64,000 bases of DNA from Ancylostoma caninum (lineage: Eukaryota > Nematoda > Chromadorea > Rhabditida > Ancylostomatidae): NCBI GenBank assembly GCA_037903475.1, contig JBAJFG010000009.1:2208849-2272848 (forward strand), written 5' to 3'. The position numbers and the translations under genes were made by a program. A model generated the notes under the pieces. That model did not search any database and was not told the DNA's origin. It saw nothing but the letters and a program-made list of their open reading frames with translations. Of this stretch, positions 35,872-47,219 are shown piece by piece. The stretch's first letter is position 1. Each line of letters starts with the position of its first letter.

Positions 35872-37870
35872 AATGAACAATTTATAACCTGCTTTCTTCC
35901 TAAGTCTGTTCTCTGCGTTAAGCATTTAGGTGTACACCCAGAAATGAAATTCGTTGTTGATTATTACGGGTGTAACTTACGTTCCAGATGTCCCGAATTG
36001 GAGAAAGTAAAATTAAAGCACTTCTCCACAATAGTAACGCTCATTATTAACTAGTTATATTTTTGAATACTTATTTTTGACTTTTTTGACGATTCCCGCG
36101 CGATGGTTATCATATCATTATCATTATCATATGTTGTCATATTCTTGAATGTTATGAGATCGAATTATTTGTGTAGCCACACTTCTTTGGCCCAACAAGA
36201 TTCGGGTCCCCTTTGACCTCCCATACCATCTAGGCAGTCTACCCCAGCACAGCGGTTTCCCTATTTCCTTGCAGCGTTCTCCCTTTCATCTACCTATTTT
36301 GGCTCAAAAAACAGCGCCTCTGCTTTATGGGTACTTTTCAAGACGAAAAAGACGTCGTTTCTACAACGAAGACTCGGGAGAAATCCATTACCACATGTGT
36401 ACCTTTCTCTCGTCCATATAAAGCTTGAACCATTGAGGCAGAGAAGACTTTGTTGAAATGGTCCAGGATTTGTTCCTATATTTTCTCTCTGTAATTGGTG
36501 AGGAGGCCGCAGGTTCTCTTGTTTCTACCGTGATGTGGAATTTTTACACTAAAACCTTTTCCAGAAGTAAATCGATGATGTTGTTATGATTCCAAGGTTT
36601 ACGGAATAATTTGTCATAGATGATTCATGGACATTCCTTACCCCGCCGGTGTACGTGAAATTTTCTTGCATGGATCGTATTCCACATGGATTTGTTTTCC
36701 AGTCGTACATATTCTCCAAATGAATAGTCCATTATTCAATTCCGCACATTTTATAGCAGCGCTAAGGTAGAACTAGTGGGCCTTAAAGCCTTTCAGACCG
36801 CTTCACATTCACTGTTCCAGGTATTTTTTATCCCTCGGCCTCTTTCTTCAACAAAAGAAATCTTTTTTTACACAAATTTTTACTATTACTATGGCGATCA
36901 GGAAACTATCATATTTGAATGACTTTACTGTATTGCCTGGTAATTCAAATGAAGGAGAAATGAACGGGTGACCCTTCCCAGACCTACATGCTTATGGCTG
37001 ATGTTTTCCACGCGTTTCTGAAGGAATCCTAGGAATTTTCGCTGCAGCACGAAAAAACGGGGGCTAGCAGGGGACTACTATATTATGCAGTGCATTGTTC
37101 TGTATTATGTGGTGTACTTGTACGCAAAACGACATCATTAGTCAGAGAGGAATGGTATAACAATCAGTCAGAAACCTGTTCTTCTACCGTCTTCAGTACA
37201 CCTCATCATTCCACTAATGTCCTTGGGCGAGTTTACCGTCGAAAAAGCAGTTCTCTTACTCTTGCACAGACATTTTTCTCTGGGAGACTTCTGTAGCTTT
37301 GAAGATATGAACGGACACTCGGAATTTTCCTCCAATGTTCGAGTATTGGAGCATTCTTTGGCTTCTCATATACATCATTTGAATATGGGAGACATAAGGG
37401 ACATAAGGATTCCTAGTTTTGCTTACTTTTTTCGATTGTCGATGTGTGCTCGATTACATGCGTAAAAACAGTTACGCGTTTTTGACAGACGTGTGATCCA
37501 TTCCCTGTTCACTGGATTCCATTAACTCGTCCATTTTTCCTTCTTGTCCATTTTCCTTTTTTTACCTCCTGTTTCGCCATAGACAGTTTGATGAGTCAGG
37601 AATGGTTCATCAGTTCATGAGAACGCTAAATGTTTACGTGAAGAGCTGAGTCAGTGTCATGATTCCAGCAGCTCATTTATTGGAAAACTCGTCCAATCGT
37701 CGCTTTCTTTTCTGCTCTGTACGTGTGCTTCAATCTTAAATAAAAATGTCAGGCTCAAAGGCTTTGGAAAACTCTCACAAATTCTCCTATACAAATCATA
37801 TTTAGAACTGGTTATTGTGTCAAAAACATTTAAAACAGAAAACTCGGTTAGAGTAGGTTGAAAAATTGAT
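35872..37870. other. intergenic, one protein-like ORF at 37217-37465
   Basis: The plus frame starting at 37217 (82 codons, containing GEFTVEKAVLLLLHRHFSLG) has balanced charge and could be coding, but it lacks splice and poly(A) support. The rest is AT-rich. Confidence 0.25.
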
Positions 37871-37915
37871 TGTCCGAAAAGGAGAAGACAACTGATGCCT
37901 TCTCTTTTTCGGACA
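37871..37915. repeat. 17-bp hairpin, 11-nt loop
   Basis: TGTCCGAAAAGGAGAAG (37871-37887) pairs with CTTCTCTTTTTCGGACA (37899-37915) with one G-T wobble. After one outer mismatch four further pairs (TTGA/TCAA) extend it. Pre-miRNA-like size, or a short palindrome. Confidence 0.8.
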
Positions 37916-38703
37916 TTCAAATTTCCAGACCAACTCTCACGTAAGTTGCCCATCAAGACAACTGAAGGTATGAGTTCTTACTCGACAGTTAAAATATAGT
38001 AGTATTGCAGGAGGATATTATCTTTCTATTTTCCTTTTCCGTCTCTCTAATGTTTACATTTTACGCGCACCTGAAGTGCAGTAAAGTTAAATTTATTGGT
38101 CCCCTTGGTTAATGCATTAGAAGTAAGATAGGTTATCCTGGAAAATAATATAGTCAATTCTAATACCAGTTTCCCTGCACTATTATTTAGCCTTAAAGAA
38201 AGTCACATAATTTGCCTTATAATCAATGACTATGTATCCAATTTTTTTACATTCACATCCATTTGCCCATAAATATTTTGCAATATGTATGCACAGCCTG
38301 ACAGATCTCAATAGATAGAAACCATTTATTCGCCTTTGATCCAGGAATTTGTTGCCAGTTGCATGTTTCATTTTTGTGGAAGTCATGTCGCCATCGAGCC
38401 TTCGGTCGACCGGCTGGGTGGATTAACTTGGATTCTATTGCGATTTAATTCATTTCATTGAATTTTGGAGATTTTTTTAAGGAATCTCATGCTGTGCATG
38501 CATTATTCGACTTCATAGTTAATTAGTAGGGAAGCTACCTCCTTAGTCATCCACTTACTCCTCGTTCCTTTTCTTTTGCTGGATAAATATGTACCTTTCC
38601 ATGTTTATATTTCCACAACAAGAAGCCGTTCCGTTCCTATTTCCGTGAAATTTCGTAAACGTTTAAAAAATCACTGAATTTGGTAAAGCGTGTCCTGTTC
38701 CAG
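37916..38703. other. intergenic
   Basis: Nothing is recognised before the acceptor at 38698-38703. Confidence 0.4.
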
Positions 38704-38717
38704 GTCTCTATGCGGTG

Positions 38718-38938
38718 ATGTCTACTCTAATCCTCGTAGTCTTCGTCGCACTGGTCGGAGAGATCAGAGCGTCCGAGGTTTGTGGTTTTGTTATATTGTC
38801 GACCTACTTACATACATAGGCTTGAATTCCGATACATACGAAACAACCGAAATTGGTCCAAAAGGTCTTACTTGGCTTTTTGCATCTGAGTCAATCATAT
38901 TGTCATTTCAGTCAACTGATTACTTTGGAGGTAGCTGA
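38718..38938 (+). CDS. small secreted-protein gene (signal-peptide exon plus second exon)
   Basis: After acceptor CCTGTTCCAG (ends 38703) comes a 14-nt leader and ATG at 38718. The exon 38718-38777 encodes exactly MSTLILVVFVALVGEIRASE, a textbook signal peptide, and ends at donor GAG|GTTTGT. The next acceptor, TGTCATTTCAG, ends at 38911. Exon 2 continues in phase 0 with STDYFGGS and TGA (38912-38938), a 28-residue product. Alternatively exon 2 ends at a weak donor at 38930 and joins an exon at about 38985 (after TTTTTCTAG) to give a 40-residue product ending KYEFFF. The leader acceptor suits either SL trans-splicing or an upstream exon. The mature peptide would be tiny, like a neuropeptide or secreted effector, but no family is recognised. 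Confidence 0.45.
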
Positions 38939-40105
38939 GAAAACCATATCCATCCAGAAATCTTACCAATTTCATTTTTCTAGGGTTTGCAATCGCTGCG
39001 GGGACAAAATATGAATTTTTCTTCTAAAAATTTGGGAAGCTAAGTATACATTAAAAGGCTAGTTTTATTCAATTGAAAACAAAAAAATCAAAAAGACATG
39101 TCTGAAAGAAGGGCCAAATGAGCTTATATAAGATTTTTATCTGAGTTAGGTAAGGTAACCCAGGTGGATTATGCGCATTTTCTGACAAAATAAATCTCGT
39201 AAGCCAAACATGACCATGATGTATGGTCTAAATCCTCTGATCTGGATACCATCGCTTTTCTCTGACGCTGATTCGACACGACCTCATTCCGCTTATACTT
39301 GCGCGCCACACGCCACTTCCACAGCTGTCGTTAAGTAAACAACGCTTGGCGGGGCACATTATTTGAGCGCATTTCAATCTATGTCAGTCGTAACGGACAC
39401 GATAAAAAGGACTAGTTTTATGCACTGCGTCGGTGGTTGTGATGAAATATCATGAAAATTCGGACAAAGACATGGGAACACCGGAAAAAAATGAAGGAAA
39501 GAGGTCATCATGCTCTATGAGGATGACCTAAAAGGGGAACTGGTGCAATTGTATTTATTGCATGGCGAGCCATGCATAAAATAACTACGAGAGAACAAAA
39601 TTTAAAACGAACATAGCAACTAACATCTAACAAATGTAAACAAATACCGAACGTTATATCACGACTTCAAGTACGAGTCGAGCTCTCTTGAACGAACTGA
39701 ATTTAGGACGAATGAGCTGTGTTTTACTGAGCTTCTCGTAGTCTGTACCAGCTCTATAAACGAAATACCGCCGTACAATTATATATGTCCGAGCAGAAAA
39801 AGACTTTCTTGCTCAAATTTTCAACTACACATGTACATAGATCTCAACAATATTATGACTTGAGTGTATGGCGTGCGAAGTTTAGGGATTCTGCGAGGAC
39901 TACTTGGATTGTATGCAACGCTTAGAAGCGAAACAAAATGACTGCCTATTGACTGAAAGGAATGTTCAGTGAGTTTCCCGGTTTCGAATAATAAATGGAA
40001 AATATTTGTTTAGCCACCATTTCGTTACCTGCATCATTTCTTTTTCCAACCATTGACTCTGCCGTAGGTGATGCTTTCGGTGCATAATTTGTGAACCAAA
40101 TCAGG
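38939..40105. other. intergenic
   Basis: AATAAA near 39189 could serve the preceding gene. No other gene is supported. Confidence 0.4.
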
Positions 40106-40329
40106 ATGAGCAGCTCCGACACGTGCACACGCCGAAAATGGGATGTAAAAATGGCCCTGAATGGTCTTCATCTACGAAGAGCGGAATTGGCAAGAGACTG
40201 TGTACAGAAGAACATCAAGGATGCAACAATATCAGAATTTACACTAAGCGCTGATCAGGTAAGCGTGATTAGTTGACTGACATATCCTATTTCACACCAC
40301 TTTGACAGTTCTGGAATGTAAACATGTAA
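40106..40329 (+). CDS. two-exon gene, 57-residue unrecognised protein
   Basis: Exon 1 is 40106-40258: ATG right after CCAAATCAGG, 51 codons ending GCT GAT CAG|GTAAGC. The intron is 50 nt, the classic nematode minimum, ending ACTTTGACAG. Exon 2 is 40309-40329, TTC TGG AAT GTA AAC ATG TAA. Phase is 0 and the total is 58 codons. The protein is hydrophilic and mixed-charge (for example HLRRAELARDCVQKNIKDAT), with no signal peptide or membrane span. The TTAA-flanked MITE begins 305 nt downstream. No family is recognised. The first exon could also be internal to a longer gene. Confidence 0.45.
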
Positions 40330-40634
40330 ATATTGATGCTATTTAAATGTAAGAAGTAGAGTATTCACGTCTTAATCTTAATTTGGAAAGCTCTTGCGTA
40401 AAGCTCTCACGCCGACGCTAAATTCTGGCTTTTTCAACATGGCCAGATTTTGCATTTGGGAGAGACATATCCCAGCAATGTACTCTTTCCCGAAGTCCAT
40501 CCCTAAGTACTGGAGGTTTCCTGGGCTGTGTTGGTTTTGGAGGCTTTTTCTCAACTTTATTGTGCATTACAGTCGAGGTATTATTGCTGAGAATTCTGTG
40601 GTATTTTTGAAGCCAAGTTTTGTTGGTTTGATAG
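40330..40634. other. spacer
   Basis: Overlapping frames on both strands at 40394-40669; nothing is supported. Confidence 0.35.
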
Positions 40635-41392
40635 TTAAAGGCAGCACCCACGGAAATTTTCATATCTGAGGTTTTGATCGTTTTTGAACCTTAACAGTGA
40701 TTCTAACAATTTGGCGAAGAAAGTAGAGCGCGAAACTCGACCGTTTCTGAGATATAATTAATAAAATGTCCAAGATCCTGGATCAGTAGGATCAGTGCGG
40801 GGTCGTTCGATCGAGTTGCGGCGGCAACGGATCGTTGCTGCCAGCTGATTTGGTGGTTAGCCATTTCTTTCTTTGCTACTATAAAGCTATTTCTTGGTCC
40901 TTAACTTTCCTTTCTTGTATTAGTACGCACCATAATTTTTTTACTTGTTACATCACAAGAAATGCGCTGATTTAGTCACTTGTACGGTTGATCTTCGCTA
41001 GTTACGCGTTTTCGAATTTTTTTCATTGCACAGAGTTTGTTTTAGAATTCGTTAGTGTTTCTGCCATACCTTGACTGGTCAGGCTATCTTTTCCGATGTT
41101 TGGTTTCTTCCATAAACTTCAATAACCCCGCAAAACATGGCCAAAAACCTCTTTGCCCGCAAAACAGCTGACAAAAAAGGCAGCGGTATTGACTTTTTTG
41201 GATCGGTCCACAGCGAACAGATCGCGCAACTCGGCCCAATCTGCTCGAAACCGATGAACTGAGGAGTTCTAGAAAACAGGGATTTCGAAGGTTTCGACTG
41301 TTTTCAGCATTATAACAGTGTTAAGAGCACCCGATCACCCCGAATCGTACTGAAATCTCGAGGTCGAAAATTTCCGTGGGTGCTGCCTTTAA
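40635..41392. mobile_element. TTAA-flanked MITE, copy 1 (750 bp), piggyBac-like
   Basis: The element 40639-41388 has terminal inverted repeats AGGCAGCACCCACGGAAAT / ATTTCCGTGGGTGCTGCCT and is bounded by TTAA at 40635-40638 and 41389-41392. A TTAA target duplication is the hallmark of piggyBac-type transposition. There is no transposase frame. A shorter copy is at 50322-50981. Confidence 0.85.
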
Positions 41393-42516
41393 GTCAAAAT
41401 TCCACTATTGCATTCCTTCAATCTCTTGCGATGTCCGCAAGAAAACTCGGCTTATTCTTCATTCTTCTTGTGCAGTGGATCATGGAAATTTCAATTTCTA
41501 TCAAATAAACGTCAGTAAAAAGTTTGGTAGCTACATAGTTTGTTAGTTATGGTGCGATATTTCCCCTATCATTTCATGCTGAACTAGATAAATACACTCA
41601 ACTGCTTTCAAATATTTGGTCCTCCCGAATTCACCCTTTTTTAGAACAAAATCTAACCTCTAGTGGAGAAAGTCCGGAAGGCATAAATGGTCAATACATG
41701 GCTTTAGATTCATCTGTGCATACAGGGAGAAATATAGCCACCTTCGTACGCTGATTCACCTTCTAAAATATTTACCCACTTAATGATTAAATTTTTAGCT
41801 ACAAACATGTCGATCAATCCACGCAAAGTTCCCATTCGCACCGGGTAACAAGCGAAGAAAACGTTCTTCATCCACTTCAAAAGGGTCGAAAAAGAAGGAC
41901 TCGAGGAGAAAGGTTTGCGTGAACGACTTTTTAATGTTAAATAACGGGTCACAACTTGCGAGAGATTGAAAAAAAGGTAGAAAAAGTCTGACGGAAACGG
42001 TGAGCAGTTCATGCTTAGATGAACAAGACTGTGTGACGCCCAACAAAACTAACACAGATATGTACACTATGGGTCAAAAAATACGGTGGTAAATAACAAA
42101 CAGGCAGAAAGAGAATCTCAATTTTATTTAGAACGTTGTTATGAAATTCATATTCACTGTCTATCAATGAAAAAGGCAAGATTCAGTAATGTCCTCCATC
42201 TGCTAGAAATCAGATCCTGAGACATTTATTGAAATCACAGAACGTGACGCGCGAGTGGCTGGAGTAAAATAGATTCCCTTCATTCAAATGATTTTTCCTA
42301 AAAATTCAGATTTATATGTGGTTTTGAGCAAGCATTCGTTTTTGGTATGACGAAACCCTGCTAACTCAATACAGTTTCGTACAGTTGAATGGCTACTCGA
42401 GGAATCCAGCAGGTCCTAAAAATTTATTGTTCCCTCCGTCCTGGATTAGACGTTACCTAGGCGTTGGAGCACTGTCCTGCAAAAAACGTCCACCAACGTC
42501 CTTCCAATTGCGTTAG
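41393..42516. other. intergenic
   Basis: A 100-codon minus frame at 41710-42012 and a short plus frame near 41860-41945 compete; neither has splice support. Confidence 0.35.
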
Positions 42517-42531
42517 ATTCCAAGTCAGGAA

Positions 42532-42923
42532 ATGCTCCTTCAAAAGTAAGACAGGTGTTGTTAGCGTAATTATGGCTTACCCTCCATGTATGCAAGAAGT
42601 GTGTTGGGTCAGTACATCTGTGAGGTTGATCAGCCTAAATTTTGTCCTTTTAAAGATCAAAACAAAGTGGGTCTAGTAGACGGGAGCAATCAATACGTTC
42701 AGAAATATACGGCCGCATAATAGCTTCCTATTGACGAAGACATGGCTAGCTGCATTTGCCAAAAATGTTTCAGGTCAAGGCGGATCGTAAACTGAGCACA
42801 TAGCTCATAGTAGTACATAGTTGGATAGAACCCACTGTAGCTATGAGTAGACTTAGTTCGACTCGATGATTCAATGGTTAATGGTATGGAAGGAACCAGA
42901 CCCTTATGGGTAAAACAAATGGA

Positions 42924-42998
<75 letters not shown>

Positions 42999-44097
42999 AC
43001 AAATAAATAAATAAATAAATAAATAAACAAATAAATGAATAAATAAATAAATAAATGGATGCTTCTAGGCGAAAAGATCTGGGATGTAGCGAGAATTTTT
43101 TTTTCCAAAACACATTAACAGAAGTTTTAGTCTTGAGAATAAAACAGCTCTCTCAAAAACAAGCCAAGCGATCAAAGAATTTGGATCCGGAATCTTTGGG
43201 GGCTACTTCATCGATATAGCTTTGGTGATAGCGACATGCATCTCTGCTTTGTCGCAAGCTGTGCTAGACGTTCCATGTTTTCTTCTATTAAACATGGTTC
43301 CCAACGCTTTATACCTTCCCAAGTGCTGCGTACACCAATTTTCTGACTGCGAATGCGTCACTGGAAGTATGTATAATCTCATACCAGTGGCGGACGCAGG
43401 GGGAGTTGAGATTACTTTACAGAAATTACTTCACAATGCAAATAAAAGTCTTGTATCAGTTTAGTTTTAATTGTTCATTCTCACTACTATATTTGAAATA
43501 ATTTTTGCTGGTTATATTATTTTTATTAATTTTATTGCCCATTGGGGTCCTTATAACGGCTGAGACCCCACTTTTTTTCCACGCCCCTCTCCCTCCCGCC
43601 CACTTCCTGCGTCCGCCACTGTCTCATACCTATGGGTATAATTACCATAGGTAGCAGCTGCGAGCAGGAAATGTCACACGTGTGTTGACCTGTTGATGGG
43701 TGCTAGGTAAAGCGTAACGTTGGTTACCTTATAAGTTTGTCATGGAGATTCTTAATGGTGCATCTTGACCCTGAAGATTGCCAGCCGTTTCTTCTCATTA
43801 GAGATGTGATCGGACATTCACAATAACGTGAATAAGCAGTCATTTGTCTTGGAAGAAGTTATTCTCAGAATTATTCCAGGCATTGCTATGTCGCAAGGAT
43901 ACGAAGTTATGGCACAAACAGTGCTCTGAGCTTGCCAAATGCTGCCCACTAACTGAGGAGTAAGTGCCTTCATTCCAAAATGTTACTCCACATTTTATAC
44001 AAACATTTTCAGCTGCAAAGTTAACACGAAGGAGATCATGGAACAAATTTACGAGGAGCGCAGAAAGCTCCGCGATTTGAATGAGAATTGCCATTAA
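42532..44097 (+). CDS. four-exon gene for a 141-residue cysteine-rich membrane or secreted protein
   Basis: Exons: 42532-42545 (ATG CTC CTT CAA AA|GTAAGA), 43131-43366 (after GAAGTTTTAG; ends GGA A|GTATGT), 43869-43959 (after ATTCTCAG; ends GA|GTAAGTGCC) and 44013-44097 (after AACATTTTCAG; stop TAA). All phases agree, and the coding length is 426 nt = 142 codons. AATAAA is at 44399-44404. The protein has a short polar start, a hydrophobic region (residues about 25-65, GIFGGYFIDIALVIATCISAL and on), then Cys-dense segments (PKCCVHQFSDCECVTG, HKQCSELAKCCPLTEDC) and a charged helix-like end closing in NENCH: about 12 Cys in all. Disulphide-bonded secreted or membrane-anchored roles are likely (inference). 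Intron 1 holds the AAAT microsatellite; intron 2 holds a hAT-type MITE starting 18 nt after the donor. The 5' end could extend. No family is recognised. Confidence 0.65.
42923..43055. repeat. (AAAT)n microsatellite
   Basis: About 33 units of a TAAA tetramer with a few C or G interruptions, inside intron 1 of the cysteine-rich gene. It yields Leu/Ile/Tyr/Phe frames on the minus strand that are artefacts. Confidence 0.97.
43377..43629. mobile_element. hAT-type MITE (237 bp) with 8-bp target duplication
   Basis: The element 43385-43621 has terminal inverted repeats CAGTGGCGGACGCAGG / CCTGCGTCCGCCACTG and is flanked by TCTCATAC on both sides (43377-43384 and 43622-43629). An 8-bp duplication with CA..TG termini is diagnostic of the hAT superfamily. 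It has no coding capacity and sits in intron 2 of the cysteine-rich gene. A diverged reverse copy lies at 62140-62360. Confidence 0.92.
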
Positions 44098-45089
44098 ACA
44101 AAGACATATTGATTCAGCTCTGCCACTCATCTAGCACTCACAATCTATGTATGATCATTCACAATGTTCCATTCCAAACTGTGCTGTTCACTTGTGTAAC
44201 GGATGTTGGAAGCTCGTCACAAATGTGCTTTCATGCTTGCTCATCAGGAGAAGAAATTTTCTTCTATAGATGTGAATCGCGACCGGCTTTTCTTGCTTCT
44301 GATGGATCTTTGATGCCGGGCCTATTCTCCATCAGCTTTAATTGTTTTCAACTTTTTCAAATTGCATGTCTATAACATGATAGAAAATTATCTGTGTTAA
44401 TAAATCTGTGCCACCGCATTGTCTGAATCAGAGGATATTTTCCAGAAAGTACCAGTTTGAAAAAATGGCTGAAAAATTGCTTTTGTTGGCTCGGAAGGTA
44501 GCACCCACAGCAGTTTTACTCTGTCAGATTATGCAACCTTCAGTTCACCACATTGTCAGATAGCCAGCAAAGATTGCGCATCGATAGTCAAATCGACGAA
44601 GCCCGTACCAAAAATAGATACAGTGCATTAATTTGTGGAATGAGCTGTTTGTTCTGTCCCACATCTCAAGAGAAGAAATATCGATTGGAAACTGACAATT
44701 TTCTAAGAATTAGTTCTTCGAGTTAATAAACAGCTCTAAGCAGGTAAAAAGGTTACAAGAGAGGAAATGCATCCACAAAAGAAAGAACTATTAGGAGAAA
44801 CTTTGAATGAATTCGTGGTGGAACAATGAAGAATACAACGGAACATGTTGGTAGTGTTGCACTTTGCGCTGCAATTAGGCTGGCTCTGATTGGAAGTCGG
44901 CGTCAGTAGTGAACTCGTCATAAGTGGGCAGCAGAACCCAGGCATACTTCTTACTCACTAGATCAGAAGGAGTTTTCTATGGCTATAATACCTATTACGT
45001 TGTGAATAACAGAAGATTTTCTTATGGGTGTAGTACATGAAACGTTACTGGTATTCATCCATCCGTTTTTGTAGCTACCTTCATTGCTC
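44098..45089. other. 3' UTR and intergenic
   Basis: The UTR runs to about 44420. GTAGCACCCACAGCAGTTTT near 44498 faintly resembles the TTAA-MITE terminus. Otherwise nothing is supported. Confidence 0.4.
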
Positions 45090-45205
45090 AGACAATCGTG
45101 GGGGTTACCTGGGGGTGGACCCCAAATCGCGGAGCACTTACCCCCTCCTCCACATATCGCAGACGTCCCCCCAACTGCCCTAGCAGACGTTCCCCATGTC
45201 CTCTC
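45090..45205 (-). repeat. reverse copy of the 4.3-kb minisatellite block
   Basis: Read on the minus strand it shows GGGGGACGTCTGC, GGGGGTAAGTGC and GGGGTCCACCCCCAGGT in the same order as 4385-4445. A dispersed repeat. Confidence 0.7.
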
Positions 45206-46303
45206 GCGGCTATTCCACATCCCACAGAAGAATGCCACTTCTTCACACCTGTTCAGATGACAAAATTCGAGCAGAATACGCGTGCTCTCAAGCAGATTCC
45301 GCTTATTTTCCGCCGGAATGTTTCCCCATTCCACCCAAAGAGTACACGTAAATCTCCAAAAAATAAGCGAAATACGCTCGATTTTGCGCGAATTGCTCTC
45401 GCAAACCAAGCGAAATCTGCTGGAATGTGCGCGAAGATCGCTGGTTGACCGATGTTCTACTCTCGCAGAGTGCAGGGGATGACCTAAACTTTTAGTTTAG
45501 TTTCCGTATAAGGATAGTGCACGAAACGGAAACTAAACACTAAACAATTCATTTTTTGTTTGTTTATTTATTTTTTTTTTAATTATAGGTACGACAGTGG
45601 TGAGGCAGGGGTCAGAAAAGTGAAGGTTGTTCACCAACCACTTCGATGAAGTTGAAGAAGGTAAAAAGAGTAAAGTTTACAGAATGCGAAATAGTGAAGC
45701 CCTTTTAAAGATGGTTCGCACCGGAACAGCTCCAGTATTGCCCAAAAAAAAGGAAAAAAGTCCACATGTTCACAGGCGGAATATTAAATATGCTCACAAT
45801 CTCTACATTCTCACTTCGACATGTCAGACGGCTGACATGTCAGATATTGAGATGTCAGATATGTATTTGCACTGGCGCCCTGCTTTCGTGTCGGGACCCA
45901 CGCTCATCTTAACACTGATGGCATCTCCGCTTGATTTTCGCCAAATATTTCGGTAATCTCATAAAACTACATATATGTTGCGCAGTTGTCGGTAATCTCC
46001 TTCATCACATTCTCCGCAAAATGACACCAAGACGAGTTTTACCAAGAATCCGCGAAGAAATCAATTTTTTAAAATATAGACGGGGGATTTGCGTCCTTTA
46101 AAATTTCTTGGCAATTTTCAGAATACGGCGAGTTGCGCAGTTGTCTATCAAATTGCCGACATCCTTGCGTACACAGCGACAATAAAAGCAAGTGCCTTCG
46201 TCTGAAAATGGCCCTGAAAACAGGCCATGTTTGGAAACGCTTTTCCGCCAAATATCTCTTTCAGTTTGAAAAATCAGGTGTTGCGCAGTTGCCAACTGCC
46301 GAG
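45206..46303. other. intergenic with two perfect hairpins and a recurring motif
   Basis: GTTTAGTTTCCGT (45495-45507) / ACGGAAACTAAAC (45526-45538) is a 13-bp stem. GACATGTCAG / CTGACATGTC with ACGG loop (45818-45841) is a 10-bp stem followed by further ATGTCAG copies. The word TTGCGCAGTTG recurs near 45980, 46133 and 46282. Confidence 0.5.
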
Positions 46304-46551
46304 CACGTAGGATTCCGAGCAGAATGGTATATAATACTTACTATTTCCTTCCATGCTGGGCTAAAAAAAGTCCGCCTGAGACAAATGCCCCGTATAGCTC
46401 AGGGGGGTTAGTGAGAGAGCACGCAATATGAGAGGGCTCTCGACGCGAGGGTGAGACGGATCTGTACGGCATCTGTCTCACCCTGGATTCTCTGTCAGTA
46501 GTGAGTGGAACTACCAAGATTTATATATCATTCTGCTCAGAATTTCACTGT
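46304..46551. mobile_element. small MITE with inverted ends, tRNA-like core and a 14-bp hairpin
   Basis: ATTCCGAGCAGAATGGTATA (46312-) and TATATCATTCTGCTCAGAAT (-46543) are inverted with two mismatches over 23 bp. Inside, TATAGCTCAGGGGGGTTAGT (46393-46412) resembles a tRNA 5' half. AGGGTGAGACGGAT (46448-46461) pairs with ATCTGTCTCACCCT (46471-46484), one wobble. The outermost boundary is approximate. Confidence 0.5.
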
Positions 46552-47219
46552 GAATTCAGCTGACGACAAGAAGATATCGTGGTTTTTACGTTTTAGGAGA
46601 TTTCTCACTTATTCTTATCTGTATTTTTGTCGCTCCACTACCACCTAGGTAACGTCGCATTGTTATTCCGTCTGACAACTGCGCAACACTTACTTGTTTG
46701 AGCTGAAGATGATATTCCGGGCCAAAGCTCAGATTTCGGGCAATTTAATGCCTATATTCTCAACAGTTTTTCTCAACCCGTGTTGGCCGACGACTCGTGA
46801 TCTTCATGTTTCCTGACGCAGTTTTGTGCATAGAATTTAATCCACAACTGTGCGTTCCATGTATTTCTAGCTTCCTGAACAAAATGTACGACTTTCTGCA
46901 CCCTTTTGTGATCCGGGGCTGCGCTCCGGATCCAACTCATCTTCATTGTCTTAGGTGAAGGTTCCCCCCAACGGCGCTACCGTAAATGATGGTGGGTTGA
47001 GACGCGTTTTGGGTTATCGTACCTATGCTCGCAGACAGTCCAGGCAGTAACACCGCCGTGGGCTCGCAACAAAAATATTGCTCATCTAGGAGCAAACATC
47101 TTGCGTTTTGCGTATTCTACACAAGCAAATCCAACTCCAGTCTTTAGACCTGCGCCGAAGACCTTCCGCAGCACATCCAGTTGGCATGCGCCGTACTATT
47201 TTCCTCAACTCAACATAGA
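46552..47219. other. intergenic
   Basis: No gene is supported. Confidence 0.4.

Noticed and set aside
42878..43113. Leu/Ile/Tyr/Phe-rich minus ORFs
   Set aside because: Translations of the AAAT microsatellite.
44963..45409. 148-codon minus ORF
   Set aside because: Overlaps the dispersed minisatellite copy; composition changes abruptly at the repeat.
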